Positions 27,301 through 35,610 of a DNA stretch of 64,000 nt are shown one piece after another. This stretch comes from Capnocytophaga periodontitidis. Its GTDB lineage: Bacteria; Bacteroidota; Bacteroidia; Flavobacteriales; Flavobacteriaceae. The stretch covers positions 1 to 64,000 of the forward strand of contig NZ_JAEFDB010000011.1 in NCBI RefSeq assembly GCF_016126015.1, read 5' to 3'. Position 1 is the stretch's first letter, and every line of letters begins with the position of its first letter. The notes beneath the pieces are model-generated. The model did not search any database. It was not told the origin of the DNA and was given only the letters and a program-made list of their open reading frames with translations. Position numbers and translations under genes: made by a program.

Positions 27301-28178
27301 GTTTAAACTTTTTTGAGGAACTTGGATATAAACCCTAATAAGAGCATTCCAATCCAAGTTACATCAAGATACTCATATCTCATTATCAAATCTTTATATC
27401 CGTCAAGCCAACCATTTGCTTGTTCAATCTTAAACCTATTTTTGTACAATTCTTCATCAAAATAAATATCTGGTTGCTTTCCATTTCGGGGATTAGGTTT
27501 AATATTTGCTATAATTTCTTTGCTTTCTAAAAACTCTCTAAGAGATTTGCTGTCAAATCCTGCATCAGCATTGAGAAACAGTCCTTTGTACTCTATTCCT
27601 GCTTCTTCTAAAAAAGCTAAGATTTCTTTTAGTACTTCTTCTATTTCATATAAGTCATTGTGATTTCCAGCTTTAGGACTCCTCATTGCTATCATTTGCC
27701 CTTTATTATCACACAAAAAAATACTATTTGTGGTTACGGATTTTTTTTCTTGCTTGATAGCCTATAGATTCTCCTTTTTGCCGACAACGTGTATGACTAC
27801 CATCCAATTGAACGCAAGACATATCTAATTTTCTTTTCTTCTTGCTTAATAGATTTAACCATATTCGCTGAAAGCTACCGTCTTTACTCCATTTGTTGAA
27901 GTAGTAATAGACATTTTGCCAGATTTCTCCTTTTTCAAAATAGCTCTCAACTGGAAGTTCTCTCCATTGTACCCCTGTTTTAACCTCTTGAGAATCAATA
28001 AAAATATTGAAGCCAAATCAAAATTACTTTTAAATCCTCTTTTTCCTACACTTAAAAAGGAAATAATCCATTTATTTATTGTATCTTTGCCCAAAGTTCC
28101 TGAATTTTGGTGTTTTTTCTCAAACACAAAATTACTAATTTTCGGGAACTTTTACTTTATTATAGGAAAAGTTTAAAC
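27301..28178 (-). mobile_element. IS5-like insertion sequence, degraded
   Basis: A roughly 880 bp element bounded by inverted repeats GTTTAAACTTTT (27301-27312) and its complement (28167-28178). The match may extend four bases outwards with two mismatches. It carries one minus-strand transposase gene that is broken by two frameshifts. No clear target-site duplication was found. It separates the orphan immunity gene from the amidase-type effector. Confidence 0.75.
27303..28127 (-). pseudogene. IS5-family transposase, two frameshifts
   Basis: The pieces join into one DDE transposase. The N-terminal part (MFEKKHQNSGTLGKD...LKRLKQG) continues in another frame with VQWRELPVESYFEKG...SCVQLDGSHTRCRQKGESIGYQARKK. 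It then shifts again to SVTTNSIFLCDNKGQMIAM...KNRFKIEQANGWLDGYK. The first shift lies in a G-run near 27980 (one G short) and the second in an A8 tract near 27745 (one A too many). The catalytic D/D/E positions (LDGSHT, NADAGFD, RFKIEQ) are otherwise recognisable. Both lesions are in homopolymers, so sequencing error or recent decay are both possible. Confidence 0.85.
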
Positions 28179-28226
28179 AGCTTTACAAATAAAAAACCAT
28201 ACCAACAAAAAAATAACCATTAACCA

Positions 28227-28256
28227 TTGCCCATAAAATAGTATTTTGTACCTTTG
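28227..28256 (+). promoter_or_regulatory. Promoter of the amidase-type effector gene
   Basis: TTG (28227-28229) and TACCTTTG (28249-28256) are 19 bp apart, 26 bp before the effector start. It lies outside the IS element and so survives the insertion. Confidence 0.7.
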
Positions 28257-28282
28257 CCAACAAAAATAAAACATAATAAGCT

Positions 28283-30340
28283 ATGCCCGACGAAAAGATA
28301 AAAATAACAAAAGGAACTCCCTCCCATACTTTAGGAGAAAGACTAAAATTTGAAGTGATAAACCCTGTATCGAAAAATGAAGGATATTATCTATGGAACG
28401 TTTTTTACAATAATGATGAAAAACAATGGAAGCCTATAAGAACTATAAATGGCAAATCATATAAATTTGAATGCCATTTTGAAAAAGAGAGTAGTGATGG
28501 CGTTACTTTTCAAGTAAGAGTTTATAAGAATGACAAAAAGCCTGAAATAGAAGAAAATACACTTTTAGATTTTATTGAAGTTACCCCTCATAAACGTATT
28601 GAGAAAGCCCCTAAAATCATCTCAACACACTTCTTCCCTGAAGGAGAATACGATACTAACAACAAAGTCAGTGTTTATGATTCCCTCCATCTACGTGCTA
28701 AAACAGAAGGCTTAACAGGTAAGGAAATACAATTCCACGTGTGCCAAGAAGAAAACGGAAAAGAAGTCGTAAAAGATACTGTTTCAGCTCGTGTAGACCA
28801 TACCGATTACGCCACTACAAAAATAAAACTACCCATCGACACTATCAAAAGCATACTTACTAATAAAAACCAAGAAAACCAAAAAGATTACTACATTAAA
28901 GCCAGCTTTGGGCTTGATAAGAACGGAAAGAAATCAACAGGAGAGATTACCAAAACCTATTTTATTGATAAACAGGGCAACCCAATCGAGAAAATATCCA
29001 TTGGTGATACCATACGCGTATGTATTGACTCCAAAGGTGAAATAGCTGATTTTCTGCAATATACTATTTACGAAAAAGACAAGCATACATCTGATGACGT
29101 TATCTTCCAAAGTCCTAAATTTAAACTCAACAACAACCACTTCTTTTGTAGAGAGATAGTAGTAACCAAAGAACTCTTTAACAAAGGTTACGGAGTCTCT
29201 CACGCTACCTTCGATTCTGATTATAATGTACAAGATTACTACATCAAAGTAGAGCGTTTTAGCGGAAGTGCAAACTCCAAAACCTTTGCGGTAACCTCCG
29301 ATACCCTTAAAGTTCACTATGGCAAAAGCCCCGTTAAAGTAACTGTAAATGAAAAGAAAGTAGAACAACTCCCTCTATTAAAGGATATATTTTTACCAGC
29401 ACTTAAAATAGAAACAGCTAATAAAATCTCATCAGGAAAGGAAACCTTACACATTAACAGTGAAAAAGAAACCTATCAAATACTTTCCTCAAAGAGTATT
29501 ATGGATATAAAACAAGATGGTAGAGCAAGATATATCGATATACCTATTACAAGAATTGATAGAAATAGTATGTACATACACTTTTCCCTTTTTCATCTTG
29601 GAGAACGTAAATATGGCTATATTTATCCCATAATAAGCACTATGCCTAACACTGAAAAGGATTATAAAGATCATCAGCAAATAGAAAAGAGCCTTACGGG
29701 TAAAGTTTCTGTCAATGACAAAGAAAGAACAACGCATTTCGGTGACTTAGTATATAGGATATATTCTTTTACTACTTTTATAGATTTTGAAATAACAATT
29801 AAAGAGGATATTGGTAAAGATATTTATATAGATTTTTATTGTACGATCTTCAGTTCAATAAGAAATCCTACCACAGATGGATTAATATTTAAAATTAAAC
29901 TACCCACTAGAAGATCTGGCTTTGATATTGATGCTGCAGTAACGCGAATACATAAAGAAATAGATGAAAGACCTGATAAAAACCCTACTGGTTCTTGCGC
30001 AAAATATGTAAGATGGGGCTTAGAATCAGGAGGAATAGATACAAGTGACCGTCCTGATTATGCTTGTAAATATGGTCCTTTTTTACTGAGAAAGGGATTT
30101 AATCAAATAAATATAACAGACCCTAATGATTATACTCCTATCAAAGGGGATATTGTTGTTTTTGACACATACCCAGGTCAGCCAAAATATCCTGCTGGGC
30201 ATATCCAAATGTACAATGGAGAGAAATGGGTGTCAGATTTTGTACAAAGACGTTTCTGGCCTGGTACTGCTTATGAAAATGATTATAAAAAGAGAAAAGA
30301 AGAAAAAAGAGAAATTAATTTTAAAATATTCAGATGGTAA
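28283..30340 (+). CDS. Scaffold-type T6SS effector candidate with amidase-like C-terminus
   Basis: A 685 aa protein without a signal peptide. Residues ~1-550 are a beta-rich scaffold homologous to the protein at 43996-46323 (shared ASFG, KxYFxDKxGN, IxxGDxIxVCI and YGKSPVKV). The last ~130 residues are different: GSCAKYVRWGLE with Cys572, then GDIVVFD and PAGHIQMYNGEKW with His640. This Cys-His pattern and spacing match NlpC/P60- and CHAP-like peptidoglycan amidases, as in Tae effectors. The target would be the peptidoglycan of rival cells. Two lipoproteins follow as probable immunity proteins; the first overlaps the effector's last codons. Its role as T6SS cargo is inferred from homology and context. 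Confidence 0.7.
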   Translation: MPDEKIKITKGTPSHTLGERLKFEVINPVSKNEGYYLWNVFYNNDEKQWKPIRTINGKSYKFECHFEKESSDGVTFQVRVYKNDKKPEIEENTLLDFIEVTPHKRIEKAPKIISTHFFPEGEYDTNNKVSVYDSLHLRAKTEGLTGKEIQFHVCQEENGKEVVKDTVSARVDHTDYATTKIKLPIDTIKSILTNKNQENQKDYYIKASFGLDKNGKKSTGEITKTYFIDKQGNPIEKISIGDTIRVCIDSKGEIADFLQYTIYEKDKHTSDDVIFQSPKFKLNNNHFFCREIVVTKELFNKGYGVSHATFDSDYNVQDYYIKVERFSGSANSKTFAVTSDTLKVHYGKSPVKVTVNEKKVEQLPLLKDIFLPALKIETANKISSGKETLHINSEKETYQILSSKSIMDIKQDGRARYIDIPITRIDRNSMYIHFSLFHLGERKYGYIYPIISTMPNTEKDYKDHQQIEKSLTGKVSVNDKERTTHFGDLVYRIYSFTTFIDFEITIKEDIGKDIYIDFYCTIFSSIRNPTTDGLIFKIKLPTRRSGFDIDAAVTRIHKEIDERPDKNPTGSCAKYVRWGLESGGIDTSDRPDYACKYGPFLLRKGFNQINITDPNDYTPIKGDIVVFDTYPGQPKYPAGHIQMYNGEKWVSDFVQRRFWPGTAYENDYKKRKEEKREINFKIFRW

Positions 30341-30852
30341 AGATTTATTATTTTATTTCAGCGTGTTTATTGTTGTTTTCTTGCAATAATAACAATACCC
30401 AAGTATCATCTTCTGATGATATTAGAGATACTATTTCCTCTATCAAAAGAGATACCATAGTAGAAAAAGATACAATTGCACCAATTCAAGTGCCTAAAGA
30501 AGAAACTGATGAAGCTACAAAGATGATTTTAGAATTTTATGACAAGTATATCAGGCTGCAAGATAAAATGCTTTGTCATGATTGTCAAGAAGAATTGATA
30601 AGAATTAAGAAAAGATATTTATCAAATAAATTGATAAAAAAAATAAAACCTACTGAAGATAGAGATATGGATTTTATTGTAGATGCCCAAGATGTTTTCA
30701 TAGAATGGTTGGACTCTATTAAGGTAAAGAAGATAAATTCAAAAAGATATAATGTGTATCTTTTTAACTTTTATGATAACAGATATGATAGCATACAATT
30801 AAAAGTTGCTAAAAAGAAAGACAGGTATATTATTGATGACATTATATTTTAA
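30334..30852 (+). CDS. Lipoprotein, probable immunity protein (copy 1)
   Basis: A 172 aa lipoprotein with the lipobox LLFSCNN. The start ATGG overlaps the effector stop (ATGGTAA), which ties expression to the amidase-type effector. After an Asp/Thr/Ile-rich linker the mature domain (EATKMILEFYDKYI to DRYIIDDIIF) resembles DUF3828-like/Tai-type immunity proteins that sit in the periplasm and block peptidoglycan amidases. The second copy directly downstream is closely similar. Family assignment is tentative. Confidence 0.65.
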   Translation: MVKIYYFISACLLLFSCNNNNTQVSSSDDIRDTISSIKRDTIVEKDTIAPIQVPKEETDEATKMILEFYDKYIRLQDKMLCHDCQEELIRIKKRYLSNKLIKKIKPTEDRDMDFIVDAQDVFIEWLDSIKVKKINSKRYNVYLFNFYDNRYDSIQLKVAKKKDRYIIDDIIF

Positions 30853-30861
30853 AATATTCAG

Positions 30862-31383
30862 ATGGTAAAAATTTATTATTTTATTTCAGCGTGTTTATTG
30901 TTGTTTGCTTGTAACAATAATAATAATACCCAAGTATCATTAGAAACTGATACTACAGATACTATTTCCTCTATCAAAAGAGATACCATAGTAGAAAAAG
31001 ATACAATTGCACCAATTCAAGCTTCTAAAGAAGAAACTGATGAAGCTACAAAAATGATTTTAGAATTTTATGATAAGTACATCAGACAGCAAGATAAAAT
31101 GCCTTGTGGGGAGTTTTGCGAAGAAGAATTAAGGGAAATAGAAAGGGAGTTTCTATCAAGTAAATTAATACGGAAAGTAAATTCAGATGAATTAAGTTCA
31201 GATCCTATTGTAAAAGCCCAAGATACCAACCTAAAATGGTTAGACTCTCTTAAAGTAAAGAAGATAAATTCAAAAAGATATAATGTTTATATTTTTGATT
31301 TCTTTTTAAATAGATATGATAGCGTACAATTAAAAGTAGCTAAGAAGAAGGACAAGTATATTATTGATGATATTATTTTTTAG
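30862..31383 (+). CDS. Lipoprotein, probable immunity protein (copy 2)
   Basis: A tandem duplicate of the preceding gene with the same lipobox (LLFACNN), linker and C-terminal IIDDIIF. The middle differs most (CGEFCEEELREIEREFLSS versus CHDCQEELIRIKKRYLSN), where the toxin contact might lie. The 18 bases before its start repeat the end of the effector gene, so the duplication unit was effector tail plus immunity gene. The downstream side abuts ICE debris without a gap. It may protect against a variant of the toxin. Confidence 0.65.
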   Translation: MVKIYYFISACLLLFACNNNNNTQVSLETDTTDTISSIKRDTIVEKDTIAPIQASKEETDEATKMILEFYDKYIRQQDKMPCGEFCEEELREIEREFLSSKLIRKVNSDELSSDPIVKAQDTNLKWLDSLKVKKINSKRYNVYIFDFFLNRYDSVQLKVAKKKDKYIIDDIIF

Positions 31384-32210
31384 AAAGAGATTTACAGCCG
31401 TTTTGCCTCACATCTCTTTCAGGCTGATGTTACTATCCACTACAACAAAGCCTCCTTTATGGAGGCTATCCAACTTGCCAATACCAAAATAGACGAGATA
31501 CGCACGGAGTTCAGCCGCTGGCTCTTAGAGTAGTCCTCTGAGTTTAAAGAGCGCCTTGCCAAGCGGTATAACGAAACCTTTAACTGCTTTGTACGCCCAC
31601 AGTACAACGGCGCACATCAAGACTTCCTTGGTCTTTATCGTGAGTCGTTCGGCACAGGGGCCAATGCACAGAAAAAAGCCGTTGCTGTACATCACTTGGA
31701 TACCCCTTGGCGTCCCAGCGACTTGCAACAAAGGGACGGACGTGCCATTCGCAAAGGCAATGAAGTGTCCAAATATTTTGCTGATAATAAGGTGGATGTG
31801 ATTATCTATGCCGTTCAAAAATCTTTGGACTCTTACAAGTTCAATCTACTGTTTAACAAACAGCTTTTTATCGATCAGCTTAAGAACAATAAGTTGGGCA
31901 AACGCACTATTGATTAGGGAGCTATGGACGAAAAATCGGGAATAAAGAACAGCAAAAGATCGCTGACATCCAAAAAGACTTGCCTATACTTCAAGAAATC
32001 CTCTCTGGCAGTTGGAATAAAGAAGCTGAACTTACCCAGCTTAAAACTGACCTTGCAGCTATCGACCGAAGGATACTCTTGTCCATTACTCCTGAGAGTA
32101 GTGGTGCTGAGGAAGGGGAGTCTGTAGAGCAGGGGGAACAAGAGTCTCAAGAGCAGCATAACACTCCTGAAAAGCAGGAAGCAAAATCAGTGGTGAAATT
32201 CAGGATGTAG
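31384..32210 (+). pseudogene. Remnant of ICE-type SNF2 helicase/DNA methylase gene
   Basis: The reading frame from 31384 gives EIYSRFASHLFQADVTIHYN, a stop at 31531, FKERLAKRYNETFNCFVRPQYNG, then AVHHLDTPWRPSDLQQRDGR, KSLDSYKFNLLFNKQLFIDQL and a second stop at 31915. After a frameshift comes DIQKDLPILQEILSGSWNKEAE and an acidic tail ending at 32210. These are hallmarks of the very large N6-methylase/SNF2 helicase protein of Bacteroidota conjugative elements. The N-terminal bulk and part of the helicase core are deleted. It is a scar of a former integrative element next to the T6SS. Confidence 0.85.
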
Positions 32211-32222
32211 TACCCTACATTA

Positions 32223-32260
32223 CCTATATAACGCCTATATACGTGAATTACGTATATAGG
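32223..32260. promoter_or_regulatory. Operator-like repeat, T6SS unit A
   Basis: CCTATATA at 32223 and CCTATATACG at 32234 (11 bp apart) are followed after 7 bp by the inverted arm CGTATATAGG (32251-32260). The same layout occurs before T6SS units B and C. A second perfect inverted repeat (TTTTACTAA / TTAGTAAAA, 7 bp spacer) is at 32305-32329. The rest of the gap up to 32507 holds only the promoter. Confidence 0.6.
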
Positions 32261-32448
32261 CTTAAGAGGTAAGCTAAGTTGGGTTATAAACTCACCCTAC
32301 AAACTTTTACTAACACTAAATTAGTAAAATATTAGTCGTATTATTGTAAAACGAACCAAAACATAAAAAGACAAAAGTGTCTAAATATTTTATATCTATA
32401 TGATTATCAGTAGATAACAAAATATTTTGAAAAAACCTTGTCTTTTAT

Positions 32449-32479
32449 TTTGTGATGTAGAATATTTTTAGTAATATTG
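32449..32479 (+). promoter_or_regulatory. Promoter of T6SS unit A
   Basis: TTTG at 32449-32452 and TAATATTG at 32472-32479 are 19 bp apart; the -7 differs from consensus at one position. It lies 28 bp before the PKD protein gene. Confidence 0.65.
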
Positions 32480-32507
32480 CCGCACAATTCATCAATTTTC
32501 CTGTTTT

Positions 32508-33572
32508 ATGAAGAAAAGCGTGCTAAAATACTTCCCAAAACTCGATACTACAGTCTTTCTCACCTTTGGCGGGATACTTTTGCTCGGGCTCATAATCTTA
32601 ATATACCAACTCAATCACCGCACAGACTGCACTGAAGCCAAATATATTATCCACACAGACGACTTCATCACTAAAAATCTCATTGAGTTCATCGATAATA
32701 CCAAAGGAGCTACTTCTTGGAAGTGGGATTTCGGGGATGGCTCTGCCGTAGATTACAACCAAAACGCACTTCACTCTTACAACAAAGCAGGACAATACAT
32801 CGTTACCCTTACCATCAACAACACTTGCAGTTTTCAAAAAATAGTAACTATCACAGACCCTGATGCCGATTCAGGCTATCTGCCTGTTATCATCGCCCCC
32901 AATGTAGCCTTTGAGGGGGATACCATCAAGTTTAACGCCCGCAAAGAAGGTGGCATTTCTTTTGAGTGGAGCTTTGGCGAGGGTGCTGGTACTGATGCCC
33001 TTGGTGAAAAAGTTACTTATAGCTTTAAAACCACTGGCAAAAAGACCGTTTCCTTGATTGTCAATGGCGATATAGAGCATATCGCCACTAAAACCATCTA
33101 CATTGCCCCTAAACATATTGCTGCTAAAAAGAAAAGCGATGCATCCTCTTACGAATTTGAAAAACCTCATTCCGACTTTGAGTTGCCACGGGGTAAGGCT
33201 CAAAAAGACCCTTTGGTAGATTTTATTGGACACCTACCTGTAACCCCTGCACCCCAAAAGGAGAAAGACAGCATTCCTTCCCCTAAAAAAGCACCAGATA
33301 TCTCAGTAGAGCAGTTCCAACTTTTACTGGGTCAAGTAGCCGCACAATCTAAGACAAAAGACGATTTTAAAGAGTATCTCTGTGGTAATTTTAGCACTCC
33401 TGTGGTAGTAAACGACCAAAAACTCGTCCCCTTTGAACAGCTTTGTAGGGATATTGCAGGTAAAAAGATTAAAATCTCCACAATGCGCCTACAAAAAGAT
33501 ACTAAAAACTGCATTCAGAATATCCATATCTACTATAAAGTCAAAAAATGGGGCGTATGGATAAAGGAATAA
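32508..33572 (+). CDS. PKD-domain inner-membrane protein of the T6SS (TssP candidate)
   Basis: A 354 aa protein with a short cytoplasmic start, one membrane helix (VFLTFGGILLLGLIILIY, ~residues 18-35) and a large periplasmic part. A PKD domain is clear (TSWKWDFGDGSAVDYNQN...HSYNKAGQYIVTLTI). A second PKD-like repeat follows (SFEWSFGEGAGTDALGEKVTYSFKTTGKKTVSLIV). A Pro/Lys-rich linker leads to a C-terminal ~100-residue domain. Bacteroidota T6SSs use a TssN/Q/O/P/R membrane complex instead of TssJLM; a bitopic protein with periplasmic Ig-like folds fits TssP. It heads unit A. Confidence 0.6.
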   Translation: MKKSVLKYFPKLDTTVFLTFGGILLLGLIILIYQLNHRTDCTEAKYIIHTDDFITKNLIEFIDNTKGATSWKWDFGDGSAVDYNQNALHSYNKAGQYIVTLTINNTCSFQKIVTITDPDADSGYLPVIIAPNVAFEGDTIKFNARKEGGISFEWSFGEGAGTDALGEKVTYSFKTTGKKTVSLIVNGDIEHIATKTIYIAPKHIAAKKKSDASSYEFEKPHSDFELPRGKAQKDPLVDFIGHLPVTPAPQKEKDSIPSPKKAPDISVEQFQLLLGQVAAQSKTKDDFKEYLCGNFSTPVVVNDQKLVPFEQLCRDIAGKKIKISTMRLQKDTKNCIQNIHIYYKVKKWGVWIKE

Positions 33573-33599
33573 AAATCAAACTACTAAAAATACAGCAAA

Positions 33600-34328
33600 A
33601 TGGCACAGAAACATTTAGTATGTCAAGGGGCAACCTGCCAATGTCAATTTGGCAATGCTCCCGATAAGTTAAAGGTACTTACACAGACCAAGGCATTCAT
33701 CAATGAGGAAGAGCCACAAGAGAAATTGGTAGCTACAACTGCGGATATAGGAGCTACTTTTGAGAAAAACACCTTTGGACTATGTCAGATGCAACCACTG
33801 CCAGGTGGGGGCTATAAACCCTGTCAGGCAATGGTAACTCAGTGGAGTGGTGCTTATGAGAACGTTACCTATGAGGAAAACAATGGGCACCCTCTTTTAG
33901 AGGACAGCAAAGCCACCTGCCCCATAGGCGGCAAAGACTGCATCAGCATCATCAATCACGGACAAGTCTCTGAGATAACTAAGGTGAATATAATCAATGC
34001 CAATCCTGCAAAGATTACAATGATAAACCCCTTTGTGAATTTCCATAAACTCAGAAAAGAGATACTTACAAAACCTGATATTATAGAAGCCTATTTCACA
34101 GACTTACAAGGTAATAAAATAGACTTGGGAGAAGATGAACAAGAGGTTTACTTAGTAATTGAAGGCGAAAACCTATCAGGATTAACATTGGATTTTAACC
34201 TCAACAATAAAGATCTTGACTTCAAATATAAGGACAACATCTTAGAAAATGACACATTAAAAGATTACACCTTTACAAATGACACTCAAGAACAAATACC
34301 GCTAACCGTTATAAACACTAAAAAATAA
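33600..34328 (+). CDS. PAAR-like spike protein (DUF4280), copy 1
   Basis: A 242 aa protein with a DUF4280/PAAR-like domain: QKHLVCQGATCQCQFG, then GLCQMQPLPGGGYKPC and EDSKATCPIGGKDCI. The repeated Cys and Gly pattern suggests a metal-stabilised cone at the tip of VgrG. The first ~200 residues are almost identical to the copy at 38103-38849; only the last ~45 differ, which may fit the cargo encoded next. The next gene encodes an L,D-transpeptidase-like effector. It should be loaded on the spike and ejected with it. Confidence 0.85.
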   Translation: MAQKHLVCQGATCQCQFGNAPDKLKVLTQTKAFINEEEPQEKLVATTADIGATFEKNTFGLCQMQPLPGGGYKPCQAMVTQWSGAYENVTYEENNGHPLLEDSKATCPIGGKDCISIINHGQVSEITKVNIINANPAKITMINPFVNFHKLRKEILTKPDIIEAYFTDLQGNKIDLGEDEQEVYLVIEGENLSGLTLDFNLNNKDLDFKYKDNILENDTLKDYTFTNDTQEQIPLTVINTKK

Positions 34329-34333
34329 CTCCT

Positions 34334-35128
34334 ATGGCAACAATAACAATTACACTTAGAGAAACAGGCAAATCCGTAACAGCTACCTTGAGAGCTACAG
34401 GAGGAACGTCTCCTATAAAGTTAGTTATAACAACAGAAATAACAGGATATACTTGTTTGTTTATCTATGGCGATCATAATGACTTGGATTATGAATCAAT
34501 AGTTGTTCCAACTTATAAGATGAAAGTTGAAAAAGATGGGAAAGTTGTTGCTTCATACAATGTCACAAGAGATTCTTGGTATTCAAGAGGAGTAATAAAT
34601 GACAATTGGGGATGGAATGACGATATAGAATTATCTAATAGATGTTTTGAGCCTGCTAATGGAAACGTTAATTTATATGCTACAAGAGCAACCGCATATC
34701 CACCTGGAGCTGGTGTAGATGCATTTGCACTAAGACAACATAATTCAGAGGAACTAAATGCTGTACCTCATACTAAAAGGATGCAAACTTTTGTTAATGG
34801 AAAACCCATTCATGGTTGTAGAGAAAACTTATCCATAGCTAAGGGGGTTATGATACATATAGGAGGTTGGTTCAAGGGTGCTAATGGAAATAAATTAGCA
34901 GGTTCTTATGGATGTTTTGGAATTGTTCCAAAGGCTCAAATAAGTACTACAGCAGCAGAAGCCGAAAGAGTAAGGAAAGACAGTTTATACCAAAATTATG
35001 TACCTGCAAATGAGGAATATAAAGCAGCAATAAGATATATTCTAGGACAAGCAGAAGGGAGAGCTATACAAGTGGTTGTTGAGAAAAGAGGTAAAGTAGA
35101 AGAATTAAGAACCTTAAAAAATCAATAA
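34334..35128 (+). CDS. L,D-transpeptidase-like T6SS effector candidate
   Basis: A 264 aa protein with no signal peptide, encoded 6 bp after the PAAR-like gene. Its N-terminus (ITITLRETGKSVTATL) matches that of the effector after the second PAAR gene, suggesting a shared docking segment. The C-terminal half carries HIGG at His175 and GSYGCFG with Cys194. The HxxG...SxGC spacing of 19 fits YkuD-type L,D-transpeptidases and resembles Tlde1-type T6SS effectors that disturb peptidoglycan crosslinks. The following lipoprotein is the likely immunity partner. Enzyme activity is inferred. Confidence 0.6.
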   Translation: MATITITLRETGKSVTATLRATGGTSPIKLVITTEITGYTCLFIYGDHNDLDYESIVVPTYKMKVEKDGKVVASYNVTRDSWYSRGVINDNWGWNDDIELSNRCFEPANGNVNLYATRATAYPPGAGVDAFALRQHNSEELNAVPHTKRMQTFVNGKPIHGCRENLSIAKGVMIHIGGWFKGANGNKLAGSYGCFGIVPKAQISTTAAEAERVRKDSLYQNYVPANEEYKAAIRYILGQAEGRAIQVVVEKRGKVEELRTLKNQ

Positions 35129-35129
35129 G

Positions 35130-35585
35130 ATGAGTAAGATTATAAATTTAGTAACAATTGTTTTGTTATTTATTAGTTGCAACAACACTTCTAAGAAATT
35201 AGAGATGCTAAAAGAAGGCACATTTATTTATGAGAGAGAAAGAGTTCTTGAGAAAAAAAATATTACAGTTGAACAATCAGAAATAGAAATGATAAGAGAA
35301 ACTAAATATGTTGTTGAAGAAAAAGTTATTTACGATAGTTTAGGTATTTTGCAAATATATGATGGTGCTGCAGAGGGTTTTATTATTCACACAAGAAATA
35401 AAAGTGATGGAAATATTATATTCAAAAATAGGGGGTATAGTAATAAAATATTAATAAATAGAAAACTGGATTGTCTTATAGACGGAAAAGATACAATTAG
35501 GAACTTTGAAGTGTTTTTAAAAGATAGGCTTATAATGGTCTATCCTAAAGAAGATGATAGAATTTATGTATACAAATTTAAATAA
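35130..35585 (+). CDS. Lipoprotein, probable immunity partner of the upstream effector
   Basis: A 151 aa lipoprotein (lipobox LLFISCNNTS) whose start codon follows the effector stop by one base. The mature domain is charged with a beta-strand pattern, no known motif, and is AT-rich in codon use compared with clpV downstream. A periplasmic location suits neutralising a peptidoglycan-active toxin. Immunity is inferred from position and export only. Confidence 0.55.
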   Translation: MSKIINLVTIVLLFISCNNTSKKLEMLKEGTFIYERERVLEKKNITVEQSEIEMIRETKYVVEEKVIYDSLGILQIYDGAAEGFIIHTRNKSDGNIIFKNRGYSNKILINRKLDCLIDGKDTIRNFEVFLKDRLIMVYPKEDDRIYVYKFK

Positions 35586-35610
35586 TTAATATATCTTATT
35601 TTAAAACCCT

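Noticed and set aside
27720-27760. Programmed frameshift in the IS transposase
   Set aside because: The A8 tract could slip, but the needed change is +1 and a second lesion elsewhere also needs correction, so decay or sequencing error is simpler.
30126-30389. Plus-strand frame across the effector/lipoprotein junction
   Set aside because: It overlaps the amidase domain and the lipoprotein start in another frame and has no own features.
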